A stretch of DNA of 64,000 nucleotides from UBA168 sp011055275 (GCA_046635845.1 JAQQXN010000003.1), one strand, 5' to 3'; shown: positions 35,749 to 45,519, counted from the stretch's first letter. The notes: generated by a model not told the origin, from the letters alone. Numbers and translations: made by a program.

Positions 35749-37182
35749 TTAAGAGCCCAAAGCTTCAAGAAGGGCGGTTGCCCGCGGGGAGCCCCATCCC
35801 GTTATGGCGTCCCATCCCGGTGAGTAATAGTAGTAGCCGTTGTTGTTAAGCGCGTAATAGGGTTTGATGACGTTGAAGTACTGCTGATAAGACTCGCTGA
35901 GAGAGTAAATCTTGGCGGCTATGGGCAAAGCGCTCGCCGACGATTGAACGGTGCCCGCGCTGGGCATTTGGCCCGCAACGGCACTTATGAGGGCCTGCGC
36001 GCCAAGGGCGCCCGCGTGCTCGGATTGAAGGTCGGCGATCAGGGCAGACCACTGAGGCGCCCCGCAGCTGGTGCCTCCAACCCCGTACCACCCAGATAGC
36101 ACGTAAGTCGTGAGCTGGCCGCTCGCGCTTTCCTCTTGAATTACGTACGGGGTGCTGTCGTATATCCACAGGCCAGCCCATCCCGTGGGGCCGTACGGCG
36201 ACATGGCGACGTAGCTCACGTCCGGTACCGCCCTACCCGATGGTAAGGCCGCGCCGGTTGAGGTGGTTACCTCGATAGCCGCGTCGCTTTGCCATGAAGG
36301 TTCCTCGAAGTAGCTGCTGACGCCTCCCCCGCTGTCAACCCAAAGGTACTCAGAAGTGCTCGCTATGTGAGCGCCATCCAAGCTCTGTGTGCCGTACTGC
36401 GATGAGGAAAGCGTCAGGTTTGTCCCTCCCACAGCGAGCACGTAGGGATCGGAAGCGGGATAGTTGACGTTGGGATACGCGAGGCCGTTGTAGGCCCCGT
36501 CATCGCCTGACGAAGCGACCGGGGTTATGCCCTCGGAAATTGCCTGCTCGAAGAGCTGGTGGAAGGAAGAAATGGAACCTGGCCCGGTGACCTGCTCTTC
36601 GTAGGGCTCCGGCAGGCCCCAGCTCATGGATATCACCTGCCCCAAGCGCATGTCCACGGCGAACTCGACCGCGCGATAAAGCGCGGGCACAGAGTCGCTG
36701 CTCGCCTCAACCAAAACTATGTCAGCGTATGGCGCCATGGCGTGAGCCCACTCGACGTCAAGGCTTGTCTCCACTGCCCATCCCTCCCTGTCCTGGAGGG
36801 TGGAGCTGGAGGGGCCGGGTAACCTGATCACCTGCAAGTTCGCTGGGGGCAGCTGAAACACGGAGTCGAACACCGCGAGGTCGCGGTATATGGTGGGGGA
36901 GCCGAAGGCGTCGACTATCACTATGGTCTCGCCGAGCCCGGGATACATGGGGAGATCGCTAAACCCGTAATAAGAGGCGATCTGCCGCGGTGCGTAAGGC
37001 GGGCTTCCCTCCGGATACGCAAAACCGACGTGAACGATGCCGGAGCTGGCCTGGCTGGGCGCGAAGAGCGGCATGACGTAGTACGAGAACCTGTATTCCG
37101 GCCCGCTTGCGGCAACGGGATAAAAGAGGGCCGAAAGACTCATCAAAAGGAGAGCAAGAACCGCAATAGCTTTCAGCTGCAT
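35749..37182 (-). CDS. Secreted sedolisin (S53) acid protease
   Basis: 477 residues from ATG 37182 (signal peptide LKAIAVLALLLMSLSALFYP). The S53 triad is present: E138 and D142 in WAVETSLDVEW, the oxyanion Asp in VASSGDDGAY (about D227) and the nucleophile S372 in YGVGGTSCGAPQW, a variant of the usual SGTS. The C-terminal Ca2+ site is in YSPGWDAITGWGSP. The propeptide is very short compared with kumamolisin-type enzymes. Family knowledge: serine-carboxyl endopeptidases active at low pH, which supports an acidic habitat. The start was chosen by the TATA-like CAATAAAAGC (37201-37210, read leftward), which puts +1 at ATG 37182; the longer frame to 37212 would overlap the promoter. Confidence 0.9.
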   Translation of the reverse strand: MQLKAIAVLALLLMSLSALFYPVAASGPEYRFSYYVMPLFAPSQASSGIVHVGFAYPEGSPPYAPRQIASYYGFSDLPMYPGLGETIVIVDAFGSPTIYRDLAVFDSVFQLPPANLQVIRLPGPSSSTLQDREGWAVETSLDVEWAHAMAPYADIVLVEASSDSVPALYRAVEFAVDMRLGQVISMSWGLPEPYEEQVTGPGSISSFHQLFEQAISEGITPVASSGDDGAYNGLAYPNVNYPASDPYVLAVGGTNLTLSSSQYGTQSLDGAHIASTSEYLWVDSGGGVSSYFEEPSWQSDAAIEVTTSTGAALPSGRAVPDVSYVAMSPYGPTGWAGLWIYDSTPYVIQEESASGQLTTYVLSGWYGVGGTSCGAPQWSALIADLQSEHAGALGAQALISAVAGQMPSAGTVQSSASALPIAAKIYSLSESYQQYFNVIKPYYALNNNGYYYYSPGWDAITGWGSPRATALLEALGS

Positions 37183-37535
37183 AATGTGCGCTTCAAAACG
37201 CAATAAAAGCATTTCGGCCCCCGTCCTCTTTTGAATAAATCTTAGTCCACGCTTTTTCTCGATGACCCGCTACCGTTGGGGCAAAAAAGCCAGGGGTTAG
37301 ACAGGGTTGGGAACCGCGTGCCAAAGCGGAATCGGGATTCATGTCCTGAGATTAAGAATGCGGAAGCGTTGCGCAGGACCTTCAGCTTAACTTCCTTGAA
37401 CGCCTCCTCAGTTAGCCCCTGCTTTCCTGCGCTGGGTTCTCATGGCTTTCGGCGTTCCGCCGGAGCGTGAAGTTCAGCGTCAGGAAAAACACACCAAAAT
37501 GACCCCGAGGGCGAAACTCCTTGGAGGCCTAAGCC
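37183..37535. other. Intergenic region with a possible IS-end remnant
   Basis: 353 bp. Besides the sedolisin TATA box, 37232-37262 (TTGAATAAATCTTAGTCCACG) resembles the end of the IS family described at 42-46 kb (TTGAATAAATCCTAGACCATG). Only about 30 bp match, so this is a weak remnant. No gene is seen. Confidence 0.35.
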
Positions 37536-38171
37536 TCAAGGACGCTCTCGCGGAGGGGGAAGAGATCTTTTCAGCAGGTCGGCGTGTTCTTGGGTTATGT
37601 CCTCCTCCGCGTACTTGATGAGCTCCGTCTTGCCATCGCTTATCTTAACCTTGAAGAACGAGAACTTCCTCGCGGAAGCGTCGGCCGTGAACACCCTTAT
37701 CTCGCGAAGGCTCTTGAGCCAGGCGAGCACTTCGGCCTGCGATAGAGCGAAGGATAGCTGCTTCGTGGCCAGCCATACCCTCACGTGCACGAGAAGAGAC
37801 CCAGCGTATTTAGCGGCCATCAGCTGCTTGAAAGCTTCAGTCGTGAGCTCCGCGACTTCCGTCATCCTTTCCTCTCCTCCAAAGGCCAAGTACACCCCGT
37901 CGGGCTTGAACTGGACGACTTGGTCTCCGATCTTCTGCGTTCCGTCAAAGTTGACGACCTTCACCTTGCCCTCTCCGTACCCAGCCCTCTCGTAGTAAGC
38001 CACGATGGCCGCCGTGGATATGGACTCGCATATCCTATCTGGGTGAGATAATATGAGCAGTTTGTTGACGCCTTCAAACAGGTGCAACCCCACCAGGCGA
38101 CCTGTCAGTGCCCTCAGGTACACCTCCTCTTCCAAACTTGCCCTAGACGCTGACATAAAGTTTTCATCCAA
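37536..38171 (-). CDS. Hypothetical protein, 211 residues
   Basis: Not recognised. Alternating helices and strands: an N-terminal helix (ASLEEEVYLRALTGRLVGLH), then LLILSHPDRICESISTAAIV with a Pro-Asp turn, KVKVVNFDG and QFKPDGVYLAFGG strands, a helical middle, and a basic strand-rich C-terminus. The N-terminal beta-alpha pattern with SHPDR and ISTAAIVAYYERAG recalls phosphoesterase-type folds such as DHH, but the metal-binding DHH triplet is absent. It is soluble. ATG 38156 (MSASRASL) is an alternative start. It is a single gene, convergent with nothing obvious. Confidence 0.6.
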   Translation of the reverse strand: MDENFMSASRASLEEEVYLRALTGRLVGLHLFEGVNKLLILSHPDRICESISTAAIVAYYERAGYGEGKVKVVNFDGTQKIGDQVVQFKPDGVYLAFGGEERMTEVAELTTEAFKQLMAAKYAGSLLVHVRVWLATKQLSFALSQAEVLAWLKSLREIRVFTADASARKFSFFKVKISDGKTELIKYAEEDITQEHADLLKRSLPPPRERP

Positions 38172-39439
38172 GGGAACTTACGCCTTTCTGCTCTTCTGAT
38201 CAGCTGCAAAGAACCAAAGATGGTATTTCCCGCTAACGCCCCTTGCGGTGCTTTCCTCAGCTGGCGCGAGAATCCCGCTTCCCTTCTTCCGCCTCGGCGA
38301 TCCCGACGGCTGGCTTGCGGCCTCTTGACCGCTCCGGGAAGTTTCTAATGGGGACCACGAAAAAAGCTTGGTACTCGCTTAAGTCCCAAAGGGAAATAAA
38401 AGGCTAGACGCGCCGACGGCGTGTGCTTCTCTGCTGTTCCACGGCTTCTCGGTAGCATCCTCGGATGCCCCGAAAAATCCAAAAGGCTTTTGCTGGCTTT
38501 AAAGTTAAGAGTTCGTGTCATGGCACATTCAATTCGGAGGGCACTACAAGAAATCGGTTCACACCCATCGAAGGGAGCTCGATGCTTCTTGCCTTGCAGG
38601 CTGAAAGGGCTTAGCGCTTGCTCGCCCGACCTTCACATGGTTTTCTCACAAGCCATTGGATGAAGGGAAACCGCCGCTCCCGGCTTCGGCCTCGCTTATG
38701 GCCTCGCTTATGGCCTCGCGCGCGAGCCTCTCAAGCTCGCGCTGCAAATCGGTTTCCATGGCTTCCGGTCCCGCACGATCAGCACAGGGGCCTCCTCAAC
38801 CCCAGGCTAGGCATTGACGTAATCCCTTTGGATGCTCCCACGCTCGCAAGCCCTTGGAGGCCTGCAATCAGCTCTTCCGCGGAGAGGTCGTGCCTATCTC
38901 CCTCATAGGTCAATGGGCTGACCCCTTCCTCACCTCGTTCCACCGCATCCCGTCTGCCGCAAACCAAAAAGGACGAGCGACAAAAAGTGGTCATCGGCCG
39001 TTTTGCCGGTTGATAATGGCTTGCTGCCGAGGAGAAGCCGGCGAAGAGCCCCATCGGGAAGGCCCAGCAGGAGCGATCGCTGTGCGCGCGTGAGGTATTT
39101 TGATCTGGCAGCTCAAGCGCGACCCCCATCTCCTTTAGCGGCGAGAAAAGCCGGCGCGCTTCCTGCGCGAAGGCCTCGGTATTCACAACAGCTTGGCTGA
39201 ACGCGGCATCGAGGCCTGAGGCTTCCCTCGTGTGTCTCGGCCTTGAAGTTCTCCCACAGGGCTGAGAGAAAGCGAGGACCAGAGGATATCCCTGAACCCT
39301 GAGCTTATGCCCTCAAGAGCGGCTTCGCAACGGTACAGCGGGAGGAGCGCCAATGCCAGCTGCCTCGAGAGCCGTCGCTAAAACGAGGAAATCCATTTAT
39401 GGGAGGCTGGAAAGCTCGCAGGAAGAGGGTGAGAAGACC
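38172..39439. other. Gene-poor stretch with possible minus-strand remnant and the cbiS leader
   Basis: Minus-strand frames at about 38655-39186 look partly coding: AFAQEARRLFSPLKEMGVAL near 39180, SAEELIAGLQGLASVGASK near 38860, then in other frames EEAPVLIVRDRKP and LQRELERLAREAISEA near 38690-38750. This suggests a gene broken by several frameshifts; no family recognised. Upstream of cbiS, CCATTTATGG at 39390-39399 may be its TATA box. Confidence 0.35.
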
Positions 39440-40531
39440 ATGGCGCACGTAATCGCCGAGGGCAGCGATTTCCTCCTCATAGACCTCGAAGGAGAGTACC
39501 TTTCCCTCTCCACCTCGGGTTGCCCGAAAGCTTACGAGGACGTTAAGTACCTGGCCTTTAAGAGGGTTCCCAAGGACTTCGAGCGCGTGGACCTAGACGC
39601 TTACTGCAGGGAAGCGTCGAGGAGCATGGGCGTAGACATCCATGAGACCGTTATCTTCTTAACGGCAGTAGACCTGAAAGGGTACTCGAGGAGCTCGTAC
39701 AGCTATGGAGGCTCGAACGCGGAGGCTTTCGTGACCTATGGGGTGGACTCTCCGTCGTGCTTCGAGGGGAAAGGTCGGGAAATTGGGACCATAAACGTGG
39801 CTGTAATACTTGACAAGCCCATGAGCAAGGTTGGGCTCCTCGACGTCTTCAGGACGGTTTCAGAGATAAAGGGGATGGCATTTTCGCTCGGCGGCCCCAT
39901 GTGTCCCTCTCATTCATCGGTCGGAACGGCATCTGATGCCACGATGGTCGCGTCCCCCGCGGGGGAAGAAAGGTTCGGGGGTACGGCCACGGAAGTCGGG
40001 ATCTCGGCGTCCATGGCAGTTCTGAAGGCTCTCTCCCAGCAGATGGCTTCTACTCCAGTTAACGAGTACGCGGCGAAGACGCTTGGGTTTAAAGACCTCG
40101 ATGAAATCGTGGAAATCGCCATGAAGGCATACGGAAAAGCCCCAGTGCCCTCGCTGAACGACGAGGAGGTCGAGAAGGAGATAGGGGAAGAGATGAGCGC
40201 GCTATGGAGGGACCCGAACCTGAGGATAATCGTGAGGAGCGCTAGGCTTGCTGAGTCCTTTCTATCGTTAGGCCTTTTCCCCGGTAACGAAGTCGATGAG
40301 TATAAGAGAGATTCCGCGGGCATAATAGCCGACGAGGCCCTGGGCAAGGCCATCGCGGAGTACGTAAACGGGTTCAGAGGGCTCCTAGCGTATTACTGGA
40401 TCGACAGGATCAAGAAGAGCGACAAGGACCTCGAGGAGCTGGACAGGCTTCCTCCCATGACCGATGACGTTGTTGGCGCAATTATAGGCGGTGTCCTGAG
40501 CAGGATATATGACAGGCATTCGAGGAAGTGA
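39440..40531 (+). CDS. cbiS: Bifunctional adenosylcobinamide amidohydrolase / alpha-ribazole-phosphate phosphatase (CbiZ-CobZ fusion)
   Basis: 363 residues from ATG 39440. The first about 220 residues are CbiZ-like: GTINVAVILDKPMS, the SSVGTASDATMVASPAG block and GGTATEVGISASMAVLKAL. The C-terminal about 120 residues match the PgpA-like CobZ phosphatase: SAGIIADEALGKAIAEYVNG, then AYYWIDRIKKSD and MTDDVVGAIIGGVLSRIYD. Family knowledge: CbiZ removes the aminopropanol arm of salvaged adenosylcobinamide and CobZ dephosphorylates alpha-ribazole phosphate for the lower ligand; the fusion is called CbiS and was first shown in Methanopyrus. ATG 39440 has GGTGAG 7 nt upstream and a TATA-like box at 39390-39399; a frame extends upstream to 39353 with 29 poorly conserved residues. 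It complements cbiA in the same window. Confidence 0.85.
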   Translation: MAHVIAEGSDFLLIDLEGEYLSLSTSGCPKAYEDVKYLAFKRVPKDFERVDLDAYCREASRSMGVDIHETVIFLTAVDLKGYSRSSYSYGGSNAEAFVTYGVDSPSCFEGKGREIGTINVAVILDKPMSKVGLLDVFRTVSEIKGMAFSLGGPMCPSHSSVGTASDATMVASPAGEERFGGTATEVGISASMAVLKALSQQMASTPVNEYAAKTLGFKDLDEIVEIAMKAYGKAPVPSLNDEEVEKEIGEEMSALWRDPNLRIIVRSARLAESFLSLGLFPGNEVDEYKRDSAGIIADEALGKAIAEYVNGFRGLLAYYWIDRIKKSDKDLEELDRLPPMTDDVVGAIIGGVLSRIYDRHSRK

Positions 40532-41093
40532 GCCTATGCATGCTGAAGAAAAAAGAAGGATAGTGAGGAAGGCCTTCCTGAAAGCATGCGAGAAAGGGCC
40601 CAAGGAAAGGCCGAGGCAATGCCGAACATGGGAACCTTTAACGCGCTGCCCTGATTAGACAACGCTATGAGCAACGCTATGGGCAATCGATTACCGCCAA
40701 TCGCGTTAACCCGCTCTAAGCAGCGTTCGTACTGCTCACCTATAACTCCCCTAGCTCTCATTCTGGACGCGATCTTGCTGTAAAACGGTGGCACTTTTCC
40801 TCGCGCGTTTCACAGCACGAGCTGCTAAAGGGCTTAAGTTCCTGTGAAGCCCGCGCCGTTTCTGCCCAGGATTCAGGGCCAGCGTTGCACCGGCGTAAGG
40901 CCCTCGGGTGATGGCGCTCTCGATGGTGCTCTCATGTTTTTTCTTTGAGGAACTTATCAGGCAAAGGCCTTGCGGTTACTTGCGAGCGATCGCCTGGCTC
41001 TGCCGCCATTTAGTCAAAAATAATACAGAAGTTAATACAGACCAGGCCTTCTATGATCATGAAGTTAAATGTAGAGAACCGCTGGTTGTTAAT
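40532..41093. other. Gap between convergent genes, nothing clear
   Basis: 562 bp. A minus-strand frame near 40680-40794 (ASRMRARGVIGEQYERCLER) could be a gene scrap, but it lacks support. No RNA gene or hairpin that I can defend. Confidence 0.3.
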
Positions 41094-42206
41094 TTACCGT
41101 CGCGATCCCTGTTCGTTGGACCGCTTCAAGAAGTCTTCAACGTCACCTGCCAGCGCTGGTTTTTGCCCCCTCGTAATGCTGTTTACCTCTCTCACAAAGC
41201 CTTCCACTTGATCTGGCCCATCCAGCACCTCGACTTCTATCTCGATGCTCCTCTCCTCCCCGGGAGATAGAAGTTCAAGCGTGCGGCGTTTTCTCTCCTC
41301 GGCCCTGCCCATCACTAAGGCGTTGCTCGGCTCCAGGCCTACCACGTAGGTTCCTTCTCCCATCATCTTCCACTCTATGAACCTCTTGAGCACATCCCTC
41401 TTGAACTTAAGCCTCAGCCCTAGGTCGCCGTTTACCAGCCCAGCAAGCGCAAAACCATTCCCGTCGACGGCCAGATCGTGGAAGTACACTTTCTCCTTGT
41501 ATCCCTTGGTTGGCGGATCAAAGCTGTCAAACGACTCGTGGCCTTGCCAAGCCTCATCGTCCCGGGGAACGTACAGCCTTGACGTGGTGATCAGCTTTGC
41601 GGAGGGAGAAAGCAAAGGGTAGCCTAGGTTAAAGTGATAAAGCATCATGAATGGAGAGTCGTCGAAGCCCTCGTTCCTAACGAGGTCCCTTATGATAAAC
41701 GAGTTGGCTCCCTGCTTCATCTCTATCTCCCTCCTCAAGACGAGACTTGGCCCAAAAACGGAGGCTTCCCTGACCTCGCCCTTTGCCCTTATCACGTACT
41801 CGTCACCTTCCCACTCGCCTGTGGCCGTGAAGCTGCGGGCAGGCGTGTAGGAAGCCCTGCCATGAAGGCCAAGCTCTTGGCCTTCGTCAACGCAGGGAGC
41901 ACCCATGTAGGTAAGACCACCCGTAACCAGCAAGCCACCGTAAAATCCCCTCGGCCATCCGAAACCCTGGGGCTCAAAGAACGCAGGCGAGGTGAAGCCG
42001 GTAGGGCTATTCCAGCTAAGCGAGCGACCCTTATACTCGGCAAAGCCTATGTCCATTCCCCTGTCCGCTAGCACCAACAAATTCAGACCAGAACCCGAAC
42101 GAAGAAGGGCGCCTCTGACACCTAGCTCTGGACCGTCCAGGAGCTGCAAGAGCAAAGCCCCGCCGAACTGTGCCATGCCGCCAAACCTAAGGTCCTCCCT
42201 CTTCAT
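41094..42206 (-). CDS. DUF4432 / aldose-1-epimerase-like protein
   Basis: 370 residues of the galactose-mutarotase-like beta-sandwich. Family signs: LADRGMDIGFAEYKGRSLSW (about 47-66), GGLLVTGGLTYMGAPC and GLHGRASYTPA with the His of the mutarotase site, then MMLYHFNLGYPLL and VVGLEPSNALV with a Glu. Family knowledge: DUF4432 proteins bind sugars and are thought to epimerise or hydrolyse aldoses; the reaction is not settled. The TATA-like GGCTTAAGTTA (leftward, about 42225-42235) lies 24 nt before ATG 42206. A cytosolic sugar enzyme fits the glycosidase-rich neighbourhood. Confidence 0.8.
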   Translation of the reverse strand: MKREDLRFGGMAQFGGALLLQLLDGPELGVRGALLRSGSGLNLLVLADRGMDIGFAEYKGRSLSWNSPTGFTSPAFFEPQGFGWPRGFYGGLLVTGGLTYMGAPCVDEGQELGLHGRASYTPARSFTATGEWEGDEYVIRAKGEVREASVFGPSLVLRREIEMKQGANSFIIRDLVRNEGFDDSPFMMLYHFNLGYPLLSPSAKLITTSRLYVPRDDEAWQGHESFDSFDPPTKGYKEKVYFHDLAVDGNGFALAGLVNGDLGLRLKFKRDVLKRFIEWKMMGEGTYVVGLEPSNALVMGRAEERKRRTLELLSPGEERSIEIEVEVLDGPDQVEGFVREVNSITRGQKPALAGDVEDFLKRSNEQGSRR

Positions 42207-42249
42207 GACAGTGGGCCTTGCACGTAACTTAAGCCTTTTCTTCTCATTA

Positions 42250-42370
42250 CTTTGTTGAATAAATCCTAGACCATGCTTCCGCTAGTTTTCCTGCTCGCTT
42301 TGTCCTTTCACACCCCTGCTCTCGCGTAATAGGCTATGGCATCATAGGCCCAGGCCCTTTAAAACGCTTC
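42250..42370 (-). mobile_element. IS-end remnant D
   Basis: About 120 bp that align by eye with one end of the IS copy at 43490-43957 (reverse complement): both run TTTGTTGAATAAATCCT, then GACCATGCTTCC versus GACAATGCTTCC, TAGTTTTC, CTCGCTTTG and so on. The transposase part is gone. It marks the left border of the accessory island. Confidence 0.6.
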
Positions 42371-42783
42371 CGGGGTGAGGGCCTGCTGCTTCCTAGCGAT
42401 CGCATCTTTGATAAGCATTGTAGAAAAGGCGCGCCTCCGAAGTTTAGCATTAAAATATCTACATGAAAGGTTAGTGGGGAGGCGCTGGCACGGAACCGCG
42501 CGAAACTCATAAACCCAGAAGCTCCGAATAAGCCGAACCCACTTAGTAGAAGCACCTTTACCACAGTAAAGGACCCGGTGGTAGCAATATGGAAGAGTAA
42601 GAGGGAAAAACTCGAAACATAGGGCGCCTTTCAGGGCGCTCCTTTCATTATTAGGCACCCTGATTAACTCACATAACAATAAAAACGTGTATAACAATAA
42701 AGCGGGATTCCAAGGACTTTGTAACAATTGAGATGCTTGTTATCAGCCTTCTATAGCATTCTATAGATCAAAAAAATGTTCCG
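42371..42783. other. Intergenic debris
   Basis: 413 bp between the IS scrap and the end of the next gene. GGGCGCC TTTCA GGGCGCT at 42624-42642 could form a weak hairpin. Minus-strand frames here read partly like protein but are interrupted; no family. Confidence 0.3.
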
Positions 42784-43341
42784 TTAATCCTTACCTTTGT
42801 CAGGTTGCAATAAGGCATAGGCTACTGTTGCTATTACAAAAATTCCTGCTATTACAATAGGCTTCCATTCCGTTAAAGATGTTGGAGGCCTTAATTTTAT
42901 AAAATAATAGTTTTTTACTTCCTTTATCCATTTCTTAGCTTTATTATCGAATATATGAAGCTTACTGTATATCGACATATAATAAGTATATACTTCATAA
43001 ATAGCTGGAACTGATTCATATTGTAAATGTTCAAAATATTCTCTACTTACTTCAAAATGAGCATCCATAAAACCATCTTCATAAATTCTAACATGTAACT
43101 CCCATATGTTGTGAAGCTTTAATGAAAGAGAATACTTTTCACCCTTATAAAATTCTAAGGAAACATTTTCAAACCCAGAATGATTTAAAGCTCTAACCAC
43201 GTCTTCAATCTTACTCTTAGGTACAAATAGCCTTAAGTTTCCCTCAGTTAAAACATACTTACTGGGCAGTTTATTAGATGTGCCGTCAAAATAAACTACT
43301 TGCCTGGGCAAATATGTCGCTAAAGCGACTTCACGCTGCAT
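42784..43341 (-). CDS. AT-rich gene for a C-terminally membrane-anchored protein of unknown function
   Basis: 185 residues, not recognised. The soluble part (1-155) is rich in Tyr, Phe and Lys with a predicted alpha/beta pattern (RLFVPKSKIEDVVRALNHSG near 36-55, YYMSIYSKLHIFDNKAKKWI near 120-140). One membrane helix near the end (IVIAGIFVIATVAYALL, about 162-178) is followed by a short charged tail, a tail-anchor layout. Codon use is much more AT-rich than in the metabolic genes, a sign of transfer. GCTTAAATTTG (leftward, 43362-43372) sits 26 nt before ATG 43341. It lies between two IS remnants. Confidence 0.6.
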   Translation of the reverse strand: MQREVALATYLPRQVVYFDGTSNKLPSKYVLTEGNLRLFVPKSKIEDVVRALNHSGFENVSLEFYKGEKYSLSLKLHNIWELHVRIYEDGFMDAHFEVSREYFEHLQYESVPAIYEVYTYYMSIYSKLHIFDNKAKKWIKEVKNYYFIKLRPPTSLTEWKPIVIAGIFVIATVAYALLQPDKGKD

Positions 43342-43489
43342 AAATATTTTTGCATGCGCAAATTTAAGCTTTTTTAGAACTATTATGTTTGCTTTAAATT
43401 TTGCTACATTGGGCTGGCAAATCTGGACGGCGCAAGTCCTTTTTGTCGCTTTGACTTGAACTTGTTTTTAAACGCTTTTCTCTATTTGG

Positions 43490-43957
43490 ATTATTGCATA
43501 ATTCCAATAAGCATTTTCAGGACGCTAGATAAGTAGTAGTTAGAGCCACAATGGTATGGTACCCAAGAGCTCTAACCACTGGGATATAACTTGGGCTAAG
43601 AGAGATAAGCCTAGCTCCAAACGCCATCGGCGTTCCTACAACGAGGAGCTCGTCATCAGGGGGGAGTTCCTCCTCGATGTCAGGATCTTCAAGCGCTGGA
43701 AGAGGGAACTGAAGAGGGTCAACAAAAACAAGAGGGGAAGGCCCTACCTCTTCCCGGTAGTAAAGGGAATTCTTCTTAGGAAGTTCGGCGAGGACACGAG
43801 CTCTAGGAAGCCTCCAAACGCTCATTGCAGAAGTCGTGCAAAGGGCGTGGGCATACGACGCGGTGGCCTGCTACGCTAGGGCAATGACGTAAAAGGGCAA
43901 AGCGAGTAAGAAAACTAGGGGGGAAGCATTGTCGAGGATTTATTCAACAAAGCACAT
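43490..43957 (+). mobile_element. IS copy A, deleted, with IS5-like transposase N-terminus
   Basis: About 468 bp bounded by imperfect inverted ends: TTATTGCATAATTCC at the left and, read inward from the right, TTGTTGAATAAATCC. Inside, a frame at 43556-43879 reads SYNEELVIRGEFLLDVRIF and KRWKRELKRVNKNKRGRPYL, the N-terminal pattern of IS5-family transposases, then loses similarity. The DDE catalytic part is missing, so it is an internal deletion derivative that cannot move itself. Related scraps occur at 42250, 45520 and 56284. Confidence 0.7.
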
Positions 43958-43997
43958 ATACCGAAACCCATATATTCGGCTAAACATAGACATATAT

Positions 43998-44168
43998 ATG
44001 TCCCTGAGCGAGCTTATGGTTAACCCAGAGTGGAAAAAAGAGTTAGAGAAGATCGGCATTTCTCAGGAGTTATTCGAGGCCATACTCGCAGCGGCACCCG
44101 CACGCCAATTTACATTAGGCTATCCTCAGGTAAGGATCCAGAGGACGTATGTTCAGGAGAACCGCTAG
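43998..44168 (+). CDS. Small protein, 56 residues, unknown
   Basis: ATG 43998 begins MSLSELMVNPEWKKELEKIG and continues ISQELFEAILAAAPARQF. CCATATATTC at 43970-43979 is a TATA box 23 nt upstream, so a leaderless start is more likely than the upstream in-frame ATG 43929, which lies within the IS end. Helical N-terminal two thirds, basic tail. Role unknown. Confidence 0.5.
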   Translation: MSLSELMVNPEWKKELEKIGISQELFEAILAAAPARQFTLGYPQVRIQRTYVQENR

Positions 44169-44286
44169 GCGGCGCTTTGCGCTCGCCCTGGCTTTGAGGT
44201 GGCATGACTTGTTGCTGCGGCCTTGCCGTACCGGGTAAGGGCTGCATAAAGATCTGAGCTACAATCTGGAAACTAACCTTTTTGTT

Positions 44287-45228
44287 CTAAAAAAGGATAA
44301 GGCCTTTATTACCCGGTGGGACCTCGGCCATAAGGCTTCTGAGCGCTCTACGGTGGTACTGTATGAGTACAGCTCCAAGCTCGTCGTTTGCCTTAAGGGT
44401 GTGAAGTTCAAACCCAAGGTCCTCCAAATCGTCCGGTGTGACCTTTATCTCATGCGACAACGGGACGTCAACGAGCTTTTTCTTTACCTCTTGAATTTGT
44501 GCTGGCGTTAGACGGCCTTTAAGTTGTTGGTCTACCGTGTTTTGGACTAGTTTGATGGCATCGAGAGCCTGCTGATACAGCACGTAATTTTGAGATCCGA
44601 GTATGGCGGCCCGCTCAGCGGGATCACGAGATTTGATGTAGTTTGGTAATGTAACTTCGATAAGTTCCTTAATTTGCCTTGCCGAAACCACCTGCGGCCC
44701 CTGTTGCGTGCTTATGACAATCTGAGGATCTATGGGGCCAAAGCTTGCTGTCTCAAGGGCAATTATGCCATCTGAAAGAAGTGAGAGCAGCGTGCCAGCC
44801 GACTTCGCCACGTTGACAACTATGACGTAAAAACTCTTGCAATATTTCTTCGCTCTTTGAATAATTTCAGAAGGGAATGTTGCTTCCCCTCCGTAACTTT
44901 CTAGTATCAGTGCAACTGATCCCGCACCAACGCTAGCCGTCCTTATTAAGTCGTCCAGATATGTAACGTGAGCTAGGCTCATTGTGGTGTATCCAGCAAC
45001 TGCTGTATCAAGAGTATTAGCAATATATGAGGCAACCGATAATTTCTCGTTAAATGCCTTAGAAAGCTCTTGCTCTATCTGAGACAGTAGTTCCCTTCTT
45101 TTCGTTAGGTAAAGATTTTCCTGCAATATTGATTGAAGGTCGGAGGCGTTTGACATAAAATGCCCGGGAGCCATGATATATATCTTTTGCTTTGCGTTTA
45201 CCCTCGCGAGCAAGCCCAAAAACTTCAT
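44287..45228 (-). CDS. SDH-type serine protease (ClpP/crotonase fold, SppA-like)
   Basis: 313 residues in the longest frame. The serine dehydrogenase proteinase (SDH_sah) family pattern is clear: ALILESYGGEATFPSEI, the nucleophile in VNVAKSAGTLLSLLSDG (S143) and the family hallmark TASFGPIDPQIV. Family knowledge: membrane-associated Ser proteases related to SppA/ClpP; several members lie in mobile or defence regions. Before the core is a helical coiled region (LTKRRELLSQIEQELSKAF). Start: AGATATATATC (leftward, about 45174-45184) would place a leaderless start at ATG 45156 (MSNASDLQ), removing 24 residues; I keep the longest frame. It lies between IS copies A and B and has no close partner. 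Confidence 0.8.
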   Translation of the reverse strand: MKFLGLLARVNAKQKIYIMAPGHFMSNASDLQSILQENLYLTKRRELLSQIEQELSKAFNEKLSVASYIANTLDTAVAGYTTMSLAHVTYLDDLIRTASVGAGSVALILESYGGEATFPSEIIQRAKKYCKSFYVIVVNVAKSAGTLLSLLSDGIIALETASFGPIDPQIVISTQQGPQVVSARQIKELIEVTLPNYIKSRDPAERAAILGSQNYVLYQQALDAIKLVQNTVDQQLKGRLTPAQIQEVKKKLVDVPLSHEIKVTPDDLEDLGFELHTLKANDELGAVLIQYHRRALRSLMAEVPPGNKGLILF

Positions 45229-45519
45229 CTGCCAATTTGTGAGATGATTGGGAAGGCTAAGTTACACAAGAGAGTTACTGCTTAACGTTAGGTTAAGCTG
45301 GCAAGAAGCGGGTAAGCCCTAACGCGATTAACCCTACCATGATACGAGCCTCGGATGCATGGCCGTCGTTTACCCTCGTTCGAGTTTCCTCGTACAGCAG
45401 CGCAGTCCTCTTGTCAACCTCTCTATCCTCCTGGCGTATGCCTTATGATCTCCTTCTTCCTTACTCCTTTGTCAGCCTTTCTCCATCAACGGCCCTCTCG
45501 AGCTTCCTCTCTAAGCGCT

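Noticed and set aside
40908..41270. Plus-strand frame of 120 codons
   Set aside because: It runs antisense into the DUF4432 gene and has no protein pattern.
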